Shown in pieces: positions 24,262-33,547 of a stretch of DNA of 64,000 nucleotides. The position numbers and the translations under genes were made by a program. Source of the DNA: Actinospica robiniae DSM 44927 (lineage in GTDB: Bacteria; Actinomycetota; Actinomycetes; Streptomycetales; Catenulisporaceae); NCBI RefSeq assembly GCF_000504285.1, contig NZ_KI632511.1, positions 9,716,154 through 9,780,153 of the forward strand, read 5' to 3'. Positions within the stretch are counted from its first letter, which is position 1; the number at the start of each line of letters is the position of its first letter. Below the pieces are notes generated by a model that had not been told where the DNA came from, made no database searches, and worked only from the letters and a program-made list of their open reading frames with translations.

Positions 24262-25867
24262 CTTGAGATTTAACCTCGGCGAGATCGTTTCTGGGGGAGT
24301 TTCGGTGTTCTGCTGACGCGCGGCACGGCCACCTGCGATTCTTCGTTTCTGTCGAAGGATACGAAGAAGGTAGGTGGCCGTGGGTCTCATGATGCCATGC
24401 CGTGAGGAGCCCGGCCAGTCCCGCGCGGCCGGGGGCGGGGGGTCGTTGAAGGTTCTGCGGGGGTTTCGGGCCGGGGTGCACGGCTGCTTCGCGCGGCGCG
24501 CGGATTCTTTGTTCGATCTCGTCGATGCGGTACTCGCGACGGACGGTCGGGTGCGCTCGCTCGCCGAGTTGTCGCTGCAGCGGCCGTTTCGTCGTGGTCA
24601 CGGGGCCCTGTACGACGCCGTGGCCAGTGGCGAGATCGACGTGCCGGCATTGGCCGGATTGATCACCAGCGTGTGGGAACCCTTGGATGACGGACCGTTG
24701 AAATTCGCGATCGATGTCTCTTCGTGGCATCGTCCGCACGCCGAGTGCGCACGCGAGCGCCACCACTGCCATCACTCGTGTGCGTGCGGCAACCGGCGCG
24801 GCACCGTGCCGGGATGGCCGTACTCGGTCGCGGTCGGGCTGGAGTGGGGCGCGCACTCGTGGTGCGCACCGCTCGACGCGCGCCGCCTCGCCGTGGCCGA
24901 GGACGCGACCGCGGTCACCGTCGCGCAGGTCGAAGCGGTGCTCGAGCGCTGCGCCGCCGCCGGGCTCTCGCACGGGCGCCCTGCCGCACTGTTCGTGTTC
25001 GACTCCGGCTACGACCTGACCCGGATCGCCTATCTGACCGCCGGCCGGGGCCTGGAGAGGCAGATTCTCGGACGGGTGCGCCGCGACCGGGTCTACTACG
25101 GCGACCCGGTGCCGCGCCCGCGCGGTGCCCCGGGACGCCCGCCCGTGCACGGCCGACGCTTCGCGATCGCCGACCCGGGCACCTGGCACGACCCGGACCT
25201 GCGCGTCGAGCGGGACTCGCCGCGCTGCGGGCGCACGATCGTGACCGCCTGGCACGGGCTGCACCAGAAGCTCGAGCGCCAGGGCGCCTGGCGCGAGCAC
25301 GCGCAGCAACTGCCGCGCCTGCCCGGCACCCTGATCAGGGTCCAGACCCAGCGCCTGCCCGGCGGCCGCGCACCGCAGGACCTGTGGCTCTGGCACCACG
25401 CGAGGCCCGGGACCGGGTTCGACCTCGATCAGCTCTGGACGGCCTATCTGCGGAGATTCGATATCGAGCATACATTCAGGTTCTTCAAGCAGTCGCTCGG
25501 CTGGACCGCGCCGCAGGTGGGCACCCCGGAGCAGGCCGACCGCTGGACCTGGCTGACCATCACCGCATACACCCAGCTCAGGCTCGCCCGCCGGCTCGGC
25601 GCTCACCTGCGCCTGCCCTGGCAGCGCCCGACACCCCCAGACCGGATCCCGACACCCGGCCGGGTCCGCCGGGGTTTCCCCGTACTGGCACGGAAAATCG
25701 GCACCCCCGCCGCAAAGCCGAAACCCACCACCGCCGGCCCCGGCCGCCCGACGGGCACGACCCGGCCACCGCGCACACGCCACCCAGCCGGTAAGAAGAC
25801 CGGCACAAGCCATGAACGAGCGACATCGAAAACACCCGACCATGATCACCAATGGTTAAATCTTAAG
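24262..25867. mobile_element. Insertion sequence with short terminal inverted repeats
   Basis: Candidate ends are CTTGAGATTTAAC (24262-24274) and its near-complement GTTAAATCTTAAG (25855-25867), matching at 12 of 13 positions. It contains one transposase gene. The AT-rich ends contrast with the GC-rich flanks. The IS sits between the two arms of the long inverted repeat, close to the left arm. Confidence 0.65.
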
Positions 25868-25873
25868 GCTTGA
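24374..25873 (+). CDS. Transposase, IS701-like/NF041680-type DDE
   Basis: The 499-residue protein has features of a DDE transposase: FAIDVSSWHRPHAECA (first Asp), ALFVFDSGYDLTRIAYL (second Asp) and the strongly typical YLRRFDIEHTFRFFKQSLGWTAPQVGTPEQADRWTWL (Glu). An N-terminal helical domain (about 30-100) precedes the catalytic core; the C terminus is a Pro/Lys/Arg-rich tail. The GTG start at 24374 follows AAGAAGG. The frame is intact. The stop lies just beyond the right end of the IS, so the last residues are encoded by the end and flank. Confidence 0.85.
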   Translation: MAVGLMMPCREEPGQSRAAGGGGSLKVLRGFRAGVHGCFARRADSLFDLVDAVLATDGRVRSLAELSLQRPFRRGHGALYDAVASGEIDVPALAGLITSVWEPLDDGPLKFAIDVSSWHRPHAECARERHHCHHSCACGNRRGTVPGWPYSVAVGLEWGAHSWCAPLDARRLAVAEDATAVTVAQVEAVLERCAAAGLSHGRPAALFVFDSGYDLTRIAYLTAGRGLERQILGRVRRDRVYYGDPVPRPRGAPGRPPVHGRRFAIADPGTWHDPDLRVERDSPRCGRTIVTAWHGLHQKLERQGAWREHAQQLPRLPGTLIRVQTQRLPGGRAPQDLWLWHHARPGTGFDLDQLWTAYLRRFDIEHTFRFFKQSLGWTAPQVGTPEQADRWTWLTITAYTQLRLARRLGAHLRLPWQRPTPPDRIPTPGRVRRGFPVLARKIGTPAAKPKPTTAGPGRPTGTTRPPRTRHPAGKKTGTSHERATSKTPDHDHQWLNLKA

Positions 25874-26621
25874 CCTCCCGGCAGAACCCTGATCGGGCTT
25901 CGCCTGCCCGACCGAGGAGAGAGCTCACCCCCTGGGGGAGTGGTGTGCGCTGCGCTAGGGCCGGGTCCCGTCCGGTGGTCGGGTCGTGCTCGATGCGGAA
26001 GGATCCTGCATCGTCGTGGCCCTGCCATCCGGATCCTTGATCCGTGCGAGGGCATCGGCGTCTGGTTCGCACTTGCTGCTGAATCCTGCACCGCCTTGGT
26101 GTGACCGGCCTCGATCCCTGACTTCGCGGCAGAATCCCGCAGGCCGGCCCCGTTCGATGCGGAAGGATTCAGCATCGCCCTGATCCGATCCACCCCGTGC
26201 TCACAACTGCACGGGATCGCGTGGCCCGGTCGCACCCCGAAGGGAAATCGTGCGCCGCCTTGAGTCACACTTCTGACGCCATCTGCCCGGCCACTCCGTC
26301 CTTTACCCCTCCGGTCACGAGCCCTGACAACCCTGTACGTTTCCATGTTAAACGCCGCTACCGACAAAAACCGTGTATCCGCCCTTTGCCGGTTAGGGAA
26401 AATCAAGGATATTTCCGGGGAACTCGGGCGCGTTCCCCCGCGTTGAAGTAGGAGAGAAGAGGAGAACGGACCAGAACGGCGATGCAGGATTCTTCCGCAC
26501 CGAGCGCGACCGGGCCACGGGATGGGGACTCGGCCCGAGCGCAGCTCGCACTGCTCCCCACGGGGTGGGCTCCCTCCTCGGTCGGGCAGGCGAAGCCCGA
26601 TCAGGGTTCTGTCGGGAGGTC
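25868..26621. repeat. Gene-free stretch with dense short palindromic repeats
   Basis: No credible gene. A block reading gacctcccggcagaaccctg then gatcgggcttcgcctgcccg (25873-25912) recurs inverted at 26578-26620. Copies of a CGATGCGGAAGGAT-type palindrome occur at 25993-26015 (CGATGC...GCATCG), about 26156-26178 and, inverted, about 26481-26500. Variants of cagaatcc and gaatcctgca are also scattered through the region. It looks like a nest of decayed small mobile elements. Confidence 0.6.
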
Positions 26622-26937
26622 AAGCGGCGCGATGCAGAATCGAGCATCAGCCCAAGTCACCGCCGCTTGAGCTCCCGGCAGGTTCCTGATTGCCTCCGGG
26701 GACCGGCCGAGGAGAGAGCACGCCCCCGCAACCCGACCACCCCGAACCCCAGCCCGCCCCGCCAACGCCAGCACCCACAAACTCCGGCATCTCTCTCCGA
26801 GGGAAGGGCCTGCCAGCGGCGCCTTTCAATCTTGAAACCCCAGCCCGCCCCGCCAACGCAACGGGTGGGCGGGTGTTCACACAAACCGGGCGACGCGAAG
26901 CGGCCGCCCCCGCCACGACGACCACCCCGACCCGACA
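26622..26937. repeat. Right arm of the long imperfect inverted repeat
   Basis: Reverse complement of the 23962-24255 arm, with blocks such as catctctctccgagggaagg (26789-26808), cccgaaccccagcccgcccc and cgagcatcagcccaagtcac. The arm is slightly longer than its partner and has its own internal duplication of a cagcccgccccgccaacg string (about 26751 and 26841). No gene. Confidence 0.8.
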
Positions 26938-27084
26938 AGCCACCACGCCCCACCTGTACCCAGCCGATCATCAATTCGCTCTAGAGCCCTGTGCTGGTTG
27001 GGTTCCCGAGCGTGCGAGGGTCGCGCAGCGCGGCACTCGGGGCCGTGCCCCGAATAGCGGCAGCTTGCCATGCGCTCGTATGTA

Positions 27085-27121
27085 GGCCCTGGCACCGTAG
27101 CGAAGCGTAGGTGCCAGGGCC
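27085..27121 (-). terminator. Terminator hairpin of the ABC exporter gene
   Basis: Perfect 12-bp stem GGCCCTGGCACC (27085-27096) / GGTGCCAGGGCC (27110-27121) with a 13-base loop, 14 bases beyond the exporter stop on the minus strand. No T-tract. The rest of 26938-27084 shows nothing else. Confidence 0.65.
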
Positions 27122-27135
27122 GAGGTAAAGGCGCG

Positions 27136-28890
27136 TCAGGCATTGAGGCGAGCGTAGGTTCCTTCCGACCTGAGCAGCGCCTCGTGCGTGCCGACCTGCG
27201 CCACCTGGCCGCCGTCCATGACCACGATCCGGTCGGCGTCGCGGATGGTGGAGAGGCGGTGGGCGACGACGAAAGTGGTGCGGCCGCGCATCAGGCGGGC
27301 GAGGGCTTCTTGGATCAGCGCCTCGGAGCGGGTGTCGAGGGCCGAGGTGGCCTCGTCGAGGATCAGCACGCGGGGGTCGCGGATGACGGCGCGGGCGATG
27401 GCGAGGCGCTGCTTCTGGCCGCCGGAGAGGCGGGCGCCGCGTTCGCCGACGACGGTGTCGAGGCCGGCCGGCAGCTGCTCGACGAACTCGAGGGCGTTCG
27501 CGTCCTGGAGCGCTTTGACGATCGCCTCGTCGGTGACGTTCTCGAGGCCGTAGCTGACGTTCTGCCGGATGGTGCCCTCGAACAGGATCGTCTCCTGCGG
27601 CACCACCGAGACGAAGCGGCGGAAGGTGCGCAGGTCGAGGGTCTCCATGTCCACGCCGTCGAGCTCGATCCGGCCGCCGGTCGGGCGCAGGAAGCCGATG
27701 ACGAGGTTGAGCACGGTCGACTTGCCCGCGCCGGAGGCGCCGACCAGCGCGACCGTCTCGCCGGCTTCGACAGACAGGTTGAATCCGTCCACCGACGGCC
27801 GGACCGCGTCCGGGTAGGCGAAGCTGACGTCTTTGAACTCGAAGGCGCCCGCCGCGCCGGCGACCACATCCTTGCCCTCGTTGCTCTCCAGGTCCGGCGC
27901 CTCGAGCACCTGGCCGACCGAGCGCACCGACTCCAGGCCCTTGCTGATCACCGGCGCCAGGTTCAGCAGCGCGATCACCGAGCCGGTGAGGCTGGAGAAG
28001 AAGGCGCTGAGCATCACCACGTCGCCCGGGGTGACGCCGAAGGTGCCGTAGTAGGCGATCAGCGCGGCCGCGGCCAGGCAGCCCACGCCGAGGGTGTTGA
28101 GGGTGATCCAGCTGAGCGCGCCGAACTTCCCGTTCGTCAGGTCGAGGGTCAGCCCGGCCTTGCGCACCCGCCGCAGCGTGCCGTCGACCCGCTCGATCGC
28201 GCTGCGCTCGAGGCCGTGGCCGCGGGTGATCGGGATCAGCGCGGTCATCTCCAGCACCCGGCTGCTCAGCTGCTCGACCTCGGCCCGGAAGGTCTCGTTC
28301 TGGGTGCGCAGCCGGGAGCGCAGCCGCATCACCACGAAGGCGGCGGCCGGGACCACGAGCAGGAACACCGGCAGGAACGCGGGCGTGCGCACCGAGATGA
28401 TGATCAGTCCGGCGACGAGGCTGGAGAGTGCGCCCAGGCCGCCGTCGGTGGCCTGCTGCAGCATCTGCTCGATCGTCTCCACGTCGCGCACGACCTTGGT
28501 CTGCAGCACGCCGGAGCTGGTCCGGGTGTGGTAGCCGATCGAGAGCTCCTGCAGCCGCCGGCACAGCGCGAACCGCAGGGTGTTGCTGATCCGCCGGATC
28601 GCCGGGCTGTAGCAGCGCACGTACAGCAGGTGGCCGGGGAAGTTGAGCAGCAGCAGGCCGAGCAGCAGCCCGCAGTTGAACCAGAGCCGGAACACCGGCT
28701 GGTGGGTGACCACGATGTCGACGACGTTCGCGGTGATCAGCGGCAGCAGCCAGGTCGGGCTGGACTTGACGACGAACAGCGCGGCGCCGATCGTCAGACG
28801 CAGCCGGTCCTCCCGGCACAGGAAGGCGAGCGTTCGCAGCGGGTGCTCGCCGCGGTAGTGGTGGTCGATGGACGTGGCGCAGTCGGCCAT
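27136..28890 (-). CDS. ABC exporter half-transporter (fused permease and ATPase)
   Basis: A type IV ABC protein of 584 residues with an N-terminal transmembrane domain (about 20-320, six helices) and C-terminal nucleotide-binding domain: Walker A GASGAGKS (384-391), Q-loop region VSVVPQETILFEGTI, signature LSGGQ (488-492), Walker B VLILDEATSALD and the H-loop VVAHRLSTI. It should work as a dimer, exporting a lipid, peptide or small molecule; the substrate is unknown. The ATG at 28890 follows GGAG by 7 bases. It stands alone, with a hairpin terminator after it. Confidence 0.92.
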   Translation of the reverse strand: MADCATSIDHHYRGEHPLRTLAFLCREDRLRLTIGAALFVVKSSPTWLLPLITANVVDIVVTHQPVFRLWFNCGLLLGLLLLNFPGHLLYVRCYSPAIRRISNTLRFALCRRLQELSIGYHTRTSSGVLQTKVVRDVETIEQMLQQATDGGLGALSSLVAGLIIISVRTPAFLPVFLLVVPAAAFVVMRLRSRLRTQNETFRAEVEQLSSRVLEMTALIPITRGHGLERSAIERVDGTLRRVRKAGLTLDLTNGKFGALSWITLNTLGVGCLAAAALIAYYGTFGVTPGDVVMLSAFFSSLTGSVIALLNLAPVISKGLESVRSVGQVLEAPDLESNEGKDVVAGAAGAFEFKDVSFAYPDAVRPSVDGFNLSVEAGETVALVGASGAGKSTVLNLVIGFLRPTGGRIELDGVDMETLDLRTFRRFVSVVPQETILFEGTIRQNVSYGLENVTDEAIVKALQDANALEFVEQLPAGLDTVVGERGARLSGGQKQRLAIARAVIRDPRVLILDEATSALDTRSEALIQEALARLMRGRTTFVVAHRLSTIRDADRIVVMDGGQVAQVGTHEALLRSEGTYARLNA

Positions 28891-29070
28891 GAGCGGGCTC
28901 CAGAAGCGTTCACACAGGTACACCCCATGCTTTCAAGCCGGGCGAGCGGGACGGGAGGGGTTTCCACACTCCGGACGGCGAGCGGCGCCGCGGAGACGAT
29001 CAACGGCGCGTCAGCCGGGCCGCGGCGGCGCCCCCGGGTACCGTTGCCTGCCGGGTTCAACCGTTTAACC

Positions 29071-29084
29071 CCGACCCGGGTCGG
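29071..29084. promoter_or_regulatory. Perfect 14-bp palindrome upstream of the GH65 operon
   Basis: CCGACCCGGGTCGG lies 62 bases before the beta-phosphoglucomutase start, in the divergent gap after the ABC exporter start. It could be a regulator site; GC-rich palindromes also arise by chance in this genome. Confidence 0.35.
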
Positions 29085-29146
29085 TTACCCGCACCTCGCG
29101 ACGCATGACGCTGTCGTTCCGCGGATTCGACCGATGGAGGAGCTCG

Positions 29147-29956
29147 ATGAACAAGGGGATGGACGCCCCCTCGGGAACGGGCCCGGGCCCGTCCGGCGTG
29201 GACGGTCTCGGCCCGGGCATTCGCGCCTGTCTGTTCGACCTCGACGGGGTGCTCACCCGGACTGCGAGCCTGCACGCCACGGCCTGGAAACAGACCTTCG
29301 ACACTTTTCTCCGGTCTTACGACGCCGAGCACCACCTCGAGTACAAGCCCTTCGACAAGGAGCACGACTACGAGGAGTACGTCGACGGCAAGCCCCGCGA
29401 GGACGGCGTGCGCGACTTCCTCGCCTCGCGCGACATCCACCTGCCCGAGGGCACCGAGAACGACCCGTCCGGCATGAATTCCGTGCACGCCGTCGGCGCG
29501 GCGAAGCAGGACGCGTTCCTGACCCTCCTCAACGAGCACGGACCGCAGGTGTTCGAGGGCTCGGTCCGCTTCGTGCGGGCGGCGAAGTCGGAGGGGCGGC
29601 TGTGCGCCGTGGTCACCTCCAGCGCCAACTGCGCGGCCGTGCTCCAGGCGGCCGGGATCGACGGGCTCTTCGACACCACCGTCGACGGGAACGACGTCAC
29701 CTCCCAGCACCTGAAGGGCAAGCCGGCGCCGGACTCCTATCTCGCCGCCGCCAAGGCGCTGAACGTCGAGCCCTCGGCCGCGGCCGTCTTCGAGGACGCG
29801 CTCGCCGGCGTGGAGTCCGGCCGGGCCGGCGGCTTCGGCGTGGTGGTGGGCGTGGACCGGCTCGGCGACGGGCAGGGCGAGCGGCTGAGCCGGCACGGGG
29901 CGACCGTGGTGGTCAAGGACCTCGCCGAACTGCTCACGGCGGAGGCGGCCGGATGA
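29147..29956 (+). CDS. pgmB: Beta-phosphoglucomutase-like HAD hydrolase
   Basis: HAD-superfamily phosphomutase that should convert beta-glucose 1-phosphate to glucose 6-phosphate. The 269-residue protein has CLFDLDGVLTRTA (nucleophile D31 and acid/base D33), a large cap insert with EYVDGKPREDGVRDFLASRDI, VVTSSANCAAVLQAAGI, KGKPAPDSYLAAAKAL (motif III Lys) and VFEDALAGVESGRAGGFG (metal-binding Asp). The start at 29147 is set by GGAGG; an upstream ATG at 29105 is less likely. It overlaps the GH65 gene by 4 bases (ATGA), and their products act in sequence. Confidence 0.9.
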   Translation: MNKGMDAPSGTGPGPSGVDGLGPGIRACLFDLDGVLTRTASLHATAWKQTFDTFLRSYDAEHHLEYKPFDKEHDYEEYVDGKPREDGVRDFLASRDIHLPEGTENDPSGMNSVHAVGAAKQDAFLTLLNEHGPQVFEGSVRFVRAAKSEGRLCAVVTSSANCAAVLQAAGIDGLFDTTVDGNDVTSQHLKGKPAPDSYLAAAKALNVEPSAAAVFEDALAGVESGRAGGFGVVVGVDRLGDGQGERLSRHGATVVVKDLAELLTAEAAG

Positions 29957-32364
29957 TCGTCGGCCATCCGTGCTTCGACATCGAGCCGTGGACGCTCGTC
30001 GAGAGCGAGCTCCCGGTGGACCTGCTGCCGCACTCGGAGTCGCTGTTCGCGCTGTCGAACGGCCACATCGGCTGGCGCGGCACGCTGGACGAGGGCGAGC
30101 CGCACGGCCTGCCCGGCAGCTACCTCAACGGCGTGCACGAACTCAGGCCCCTGCCGTACGCGGAGGCCGGCTACGGCTATCCGGAGTCCGGGCAGACCGT
30201 CATCAACGTCACCAACGGCAAGATCATCCGGCTGCTGGTGGACGACGAGCCCTTCGACGTGCGCTACGGCACCTGCGTCTCGCACCGCCGCGTCCTCGAC
30301 CTGCGCGCGGGCGTGCTGAAGCGCGAAGTGGTGTGGACCTCCCCGGCCGGGCGCACCGTGCGGGTGCGCTCGACCCGGCTGGTCTCGCTCACCCAGCGGG
30401 CCATCGCCGCGGTGCGCTACGAGGTCGAGCCGCTCGACGGCCCGGCCCGGGTGGTGCTCCAGTCCGAACTGGTCGCCAACGAAGAGCTCCCGGTGCACCA
30501 GGGCGACCCGCGCGCGGCGGCCACCCCGGTCAACGCGCTCGTGAGCGACCTGCACGTGGCCGCGGACACCCGCGTCACGCTGGTGCACACGGTGCGTCGC
30601 AGCGGCCTGCGGGTGGCCGCGGCGATGGACCACCGGTACGAGGTCTTCGACGAGGACGGGCCGGTGCCCGGCGAGCTCGGCGCGCAGATAGAGTCCGAGC
30701 CCGACCTCGGCCGCTTCACCACCGGCGGGCTGCTCAACCCGGGCCAGACGCTGCGGCTGACCAAGTTCGTCGCGCACGGCTGGTCCGCCAGCCGGTCCCT
30801 GCCCGCGGTGCGCGACCAGGTCGACGCCGGCCTCGCGGCCGCGTCCTTCGGCGGCTGGGACGCGCTCGCCGCCGAGCAGCGTGCCTGCCTCGACGAGTTC
30901 TGGCGCGGCGCCGATGTGGAGATCGACGGCGACGCCGAGATCCAGCAGGCCGTGCGGTTCGCGCTGTTCCAGCTCTTCCAGGCGGCGGTGCGGGCGGAGA
31001 GCCGGGCGATCCCGGCCAAGGGCCTGACCGGCGACGGCTACGACGGCCACGCCTTCTGGGACACCGAGAGCTTCGTCCTGCAGGTGCTCTCTTACCTCGA
31101 CGCCCCTTCGGTCGCGCACGCCCTGCGCTGGCGCCACTCCACCCTGCCGGCCGCGCGCGAGCGGGCCGCGCAGCTGGGGTTGGCCGGCTGCGCGTTCCCG
31201 TGGCGCACGATCAAGGGCGAGGAGTGTTCCGCGTACTGGCCGGCCGGCACCGCGGCGTTCCACGTCAACGCGGACGTCGCCGACGCGGTCGTGCGCTACG
31301 TCCGGGCCAGCGACGACGTCGACTTCGAGCGCGGCGAAGGGCTCGAACTGCTGGTCGACACGGCGCGGCTGTGGGTTTCACTCGGGCACACCGACCAGGC
31401 CGGCCGCTTCCGCATCGCCGGGGTGACCGGCCCGGACGAGTACAGCGCCCTGTCCGACGACAACATCTACACGAACCTGATGGCGCAGCAGAACCTGCTC
31501 GCGGCCGTCGAGCTGGCGGCCAAGCACCAGCGCGAGGCGGACGAGCTCGGCGTGTCCGCGGAGGAGACCGAGCGCTGGAAGGACGCGGCGCTCGCGATGT
31601 ACGTGCCCTACGACGATAGCCTGGGCGTGCATCCGCAGTCGGAGTCCTTCACCGACCACGAGCGCTGGGACTTCGGCGCCACGAAGGCCGAGGACTATCC
31701 GCTGCTGCTGCGCTTCCCGTACTTCCAGCTCTACCGCACCCAGGTGGTCAAGCAGTCCGACCTGGTACTCGCGCTGCACATGCGCTCGGACGCGTTCAGC
31801 CCGGAGGAGAAGCAGCGCGACTTCGACTACTACGAGCCGTTGACCGTGCGCGACTCGTCCCTCTCGGCGTGCAGCCAGGCCGTGATCGCGGCCGAGACCG
31901 GCTGCGGTTCGCTCGCCTACGACTACCTGGGCGAGGCCGCGCTGATGGACATCGACGACCTCGAACGCAACACCGCCGACGGCCTGCATCTGGCTTCGCT
32001 GGCGGGCGCGTGGATCGCCCTGGTGGCGGGCTTCGGCGGGATGCGCCATACGGCGTCAGGGCTCTCCTTCGCCCCGCGGCTGCCGGAGGGCTGGACCAAG
32101 CTCTGCTTCGGCCTCGTCATCGAGGGCCGGCTGCTGCGGGTCGACGTGCGCCCGGACAAGGTCAGCTACCGGCTCACCGGTGACACTGGCCTGAGCCTGA
32201 CCCACCACGGCAGCACCGTGCACGTGGAGCCCGGCGCGCCGCTGATCCTGCCGGTGTGGCAGCCGCCGGAGCGCGCCGCGCCCAGCCAGCCGCCGGGGCG
32301 GGTGCCGGTGCACCGGGTCGCCGACAGCGCGCGGCCGAACGCCTGCGAGGAGGGCGTGACCTGA
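29953..32364 (+). CDS. Glycoside hydrolase family 65 protein (disaccharide phosphorylase)
   Basis: The 803-residue enzyme has the GH65 layout: N-terminal beta-sandwich starting ESLFALSNGHIGWRGTLDEGEPHGLPGSYLNGV, (alpha/alpha)6 barrel with KGLTGDGYDGHAFWDTESF and IAGVTGPDEYSALSDDNIYTNLMA (the GPDEY Glu is the general acid), and a small C-terminal beta domain. GH65 members phosphorolyse maltose, trehalose, kojibiose or nigerose to beta-glucose 1-phosphate; which one cannot be told here. Coupling with a beta-phosphoglucomutase supports phosphorolysis rather than hydrolysis. Confidence 0.9.
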   Translation: MIVGHPCFDIEPWTLVESELPVDLLPHSESLFALSNGHIGWRGTLDEGEPHGLPGSYLNGVHELRPLPYAEAGYGYPESGQTVINVTNGKIIRLLVDDEPFDVRYGTCVSHRRVLDLRAGVLKREVVWTSPAGRTVRVRSTRLVSLTQRAIAAVRYEVEPLDGPARVVLQSELVANEELPVHQGDPRAAATPVNALVSDLHVAADTRVTLVHTVRRSGLRVAAAMDHRYEVFDEDGPVPGELGAQIESEPDLGRFTTGGLLNPGQTLRLTKFVAHGWSASRSLPAVRDQVDAGLAAASFGGWDALAAEQRACLDEFWRGADVEIDGDAEIQQAVRFALFQLFQAAVRAESRAIPAKGLTGDGYDGHAFWDTESFVLQVLSYLDAPSVAHALRWRHSTLPAARERAAQLGLAGCAFPWRTIKGEECSAYWPAGTAAFHVNADVADAVVRYVRASDDVDFERGEGLELLVDTARLWVSLGHTDQAGRFRIAGVTGPDEYSALSDDNIYTNLMAQQNLLAAVELAAKHQREADELGVSAEETERWKDAALAMYVPYDDSLGVHPQSESFTDHERWDFGATKAEDYPLLLRFPYFQLYRTQVVKQSDLVLALHMRSDAFSPEEKQRDFDYYEPLTVRDSSLSACSQAVIAAETGCGSLAYDYLGEAALMDIDDLERNTADGLHLASLAGAWIALVAGFGGMRHTASGLSFAPRLPEGWTKLCFGLVIEGRLLRVDVRPDKVSYRLTGDTGLSLTHHGSTVHVEPGAPLILPVWQPPERAAPSQPPGRVPVHRVADSARPNACEEGVT

Positions 32365-32442
32365 GCTGTCGCGCCGTGGCAACGGCGGCGGGCGGGGAAA
32401 ACCTGTGGCGCGCTACGGCGGGCCCGGTCTAGCCTGCCCGCC

Positions 32443-33375
32443 ATGACCCATCAGCGCCCTGAAATATACCAGCATCCACTCGCGTTCCTGGTCGGATTGG
32501 AGGGGATCGCACTGCTGCGGGCCTGGGCAGGGGACTTCGACGAGGAGTTCGTGCACGCGCGGCTCGACGAGGTGCGGCGGCTGCTCGAGGATCCGGCGCT
32601 GAACGGGCCGGGTGTGCAGGTGCTGCGCGCGGACACGCAGACCGCGTACCGCCAGTGGGCTGATAACTACGAAGCAGAGCTGGGATATCAGAACCCATTC
32701 GGCACCGCCATGTTCGGCCGAGCCGAGCGGATGATCCAGGAGATCCTCGACGGACGTTCCGCCGGCGTCGCGCTGGACGCTGCCTGCGGCACCGGTCGCG
32801 TCGCCCGCTATCTGCACGAGTCAGGGCACGAGGTCATCGGCGTCGACAGCTCGCCGGAGATGCTCGCGTCGGCTCGCAAGCTGCTGCCGGGAGTGGACTT
32901 CCGCGAGGGCTCGCTCGAGCACCTGCCGCTGCCGGACGACTCGGTCGACGTGGTCGTGACCACGCTCGCGCTGTGTCACGTGCCCGACCTCGGACCGGTG
33001 ATGTCCGAGTTCGCCCGGGTGCTGCGTCCCGGCGGCGATCTGGTGATCTCCGACATCCACGTCGAGCACGTCTTCCGGGGATCGGTGGTCAAGGCGCCCG
33101 GCCCGAACGGCGAACCCGGCCTCGCGGCCACCTATCGGCATCAGCCCACTGATTACCTGCGGGCCGCGCTCGCGGCGGGACTGCGCGTCCGCCGCTGCGA
33201 GGAGCAGGTGGCGAGGTATGCGGACGGCCCGGCCCCGGAGCCGACCTCCGACCCCGGGCCGTGGACGGGCTGGCCCTGGAGCCTCGGCGCGCTGGTCCCG
33301 GTGGCGATGCGGGCCGGCTGGAGCACGCCGGAGACGATCGTGTGGCACTTCCAGTGGGACGGCGAACCCTCCTGA
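32443..33375 (+). CDS. Class I SAM-dependent methyltransferase
   Basis: The 310-residue protein has a methyltransferase domain with motif I ALDAACGTGRVARYLHESGHEVIGVDSSPEMLASAR (about residues 108-142), DSVDVVVTTLALCHVPD and a post-I region EFARVLRPGGDLVISDIH. The first 90 residues form a helical N-terminal extension. The substrate is unknown. A TAGCCT hexamer 7 bases before the ATG could be the -10 of a leaderless promoter. A strong terminator follows at 33400. Confidence 0.88.
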   Translation: MTHQRPEIYQHPLAFLVGLEGIALLRAWAGDFDEEFVHARLDEVRRLLEDPALNGPGVQVLRADTQTAYRQWADNYEAELGYQNPFGTAMFGRAERMIQEILDGRSAGVALDAACGTGRVARYLHESGHEVIGVDSSPEMLASARKLLPGVDFREGSLEHLPLPDDSVDVVVTTLALCHVPDLGPVMSEFARVLRPGGDLVISDIHVEHVFRGSVVKAPGPNGEPGLAATYRHQPTDYLRAALAAGLRVRRCEEQVARYADGPAPEPTSDPGPWTGWPWSLGALVPVAMRAGWSTPETIVWHFQWDGEPS

Positions 33376-33399
33376 CGTTCTAGGCTCCGTCACCCATTC

Positions 33400-33430
33400 G
33401 GCCCACCCGCTTGCGCCAAGCGGGTGGGCC
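33400..33430 (+). terminator. Strong 14-bp hairpin terminator
   Basis: Perfect arms 33400-33413 (ggcccacccgcttg) and 33417-33430 with a 3-base loop cgc, 25 bases after the methyltransferase stop. No T-tract. Confidence 0.75.
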
Positions 33431-33547
33431 CGAGCTGCGTACCGGCGTTTCCACCGCCGCGTTTCCCCGGACACGCGCGCTGATGGAGGAGCCCTCGCGC
33501 GAGTCCGCCTGCCGGCCGCCGCGCACCGTAGTCGAAAGGACCACGCC

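Noticed and set aside
25868-26660. Possible CRISPR array in the palindromic repeat region
   Set aside because: Repeat units vary in length, occur in both orientations and are not separated by regular unique spacers; no cas gene is present.
26482-26984. Two short open frames on the plus strand inside the repeat island
   Set aside because: They lie within the inverted-repeat arm and palindromic repeats, lack ribosome sites and give Pro/Arg-rich translation.
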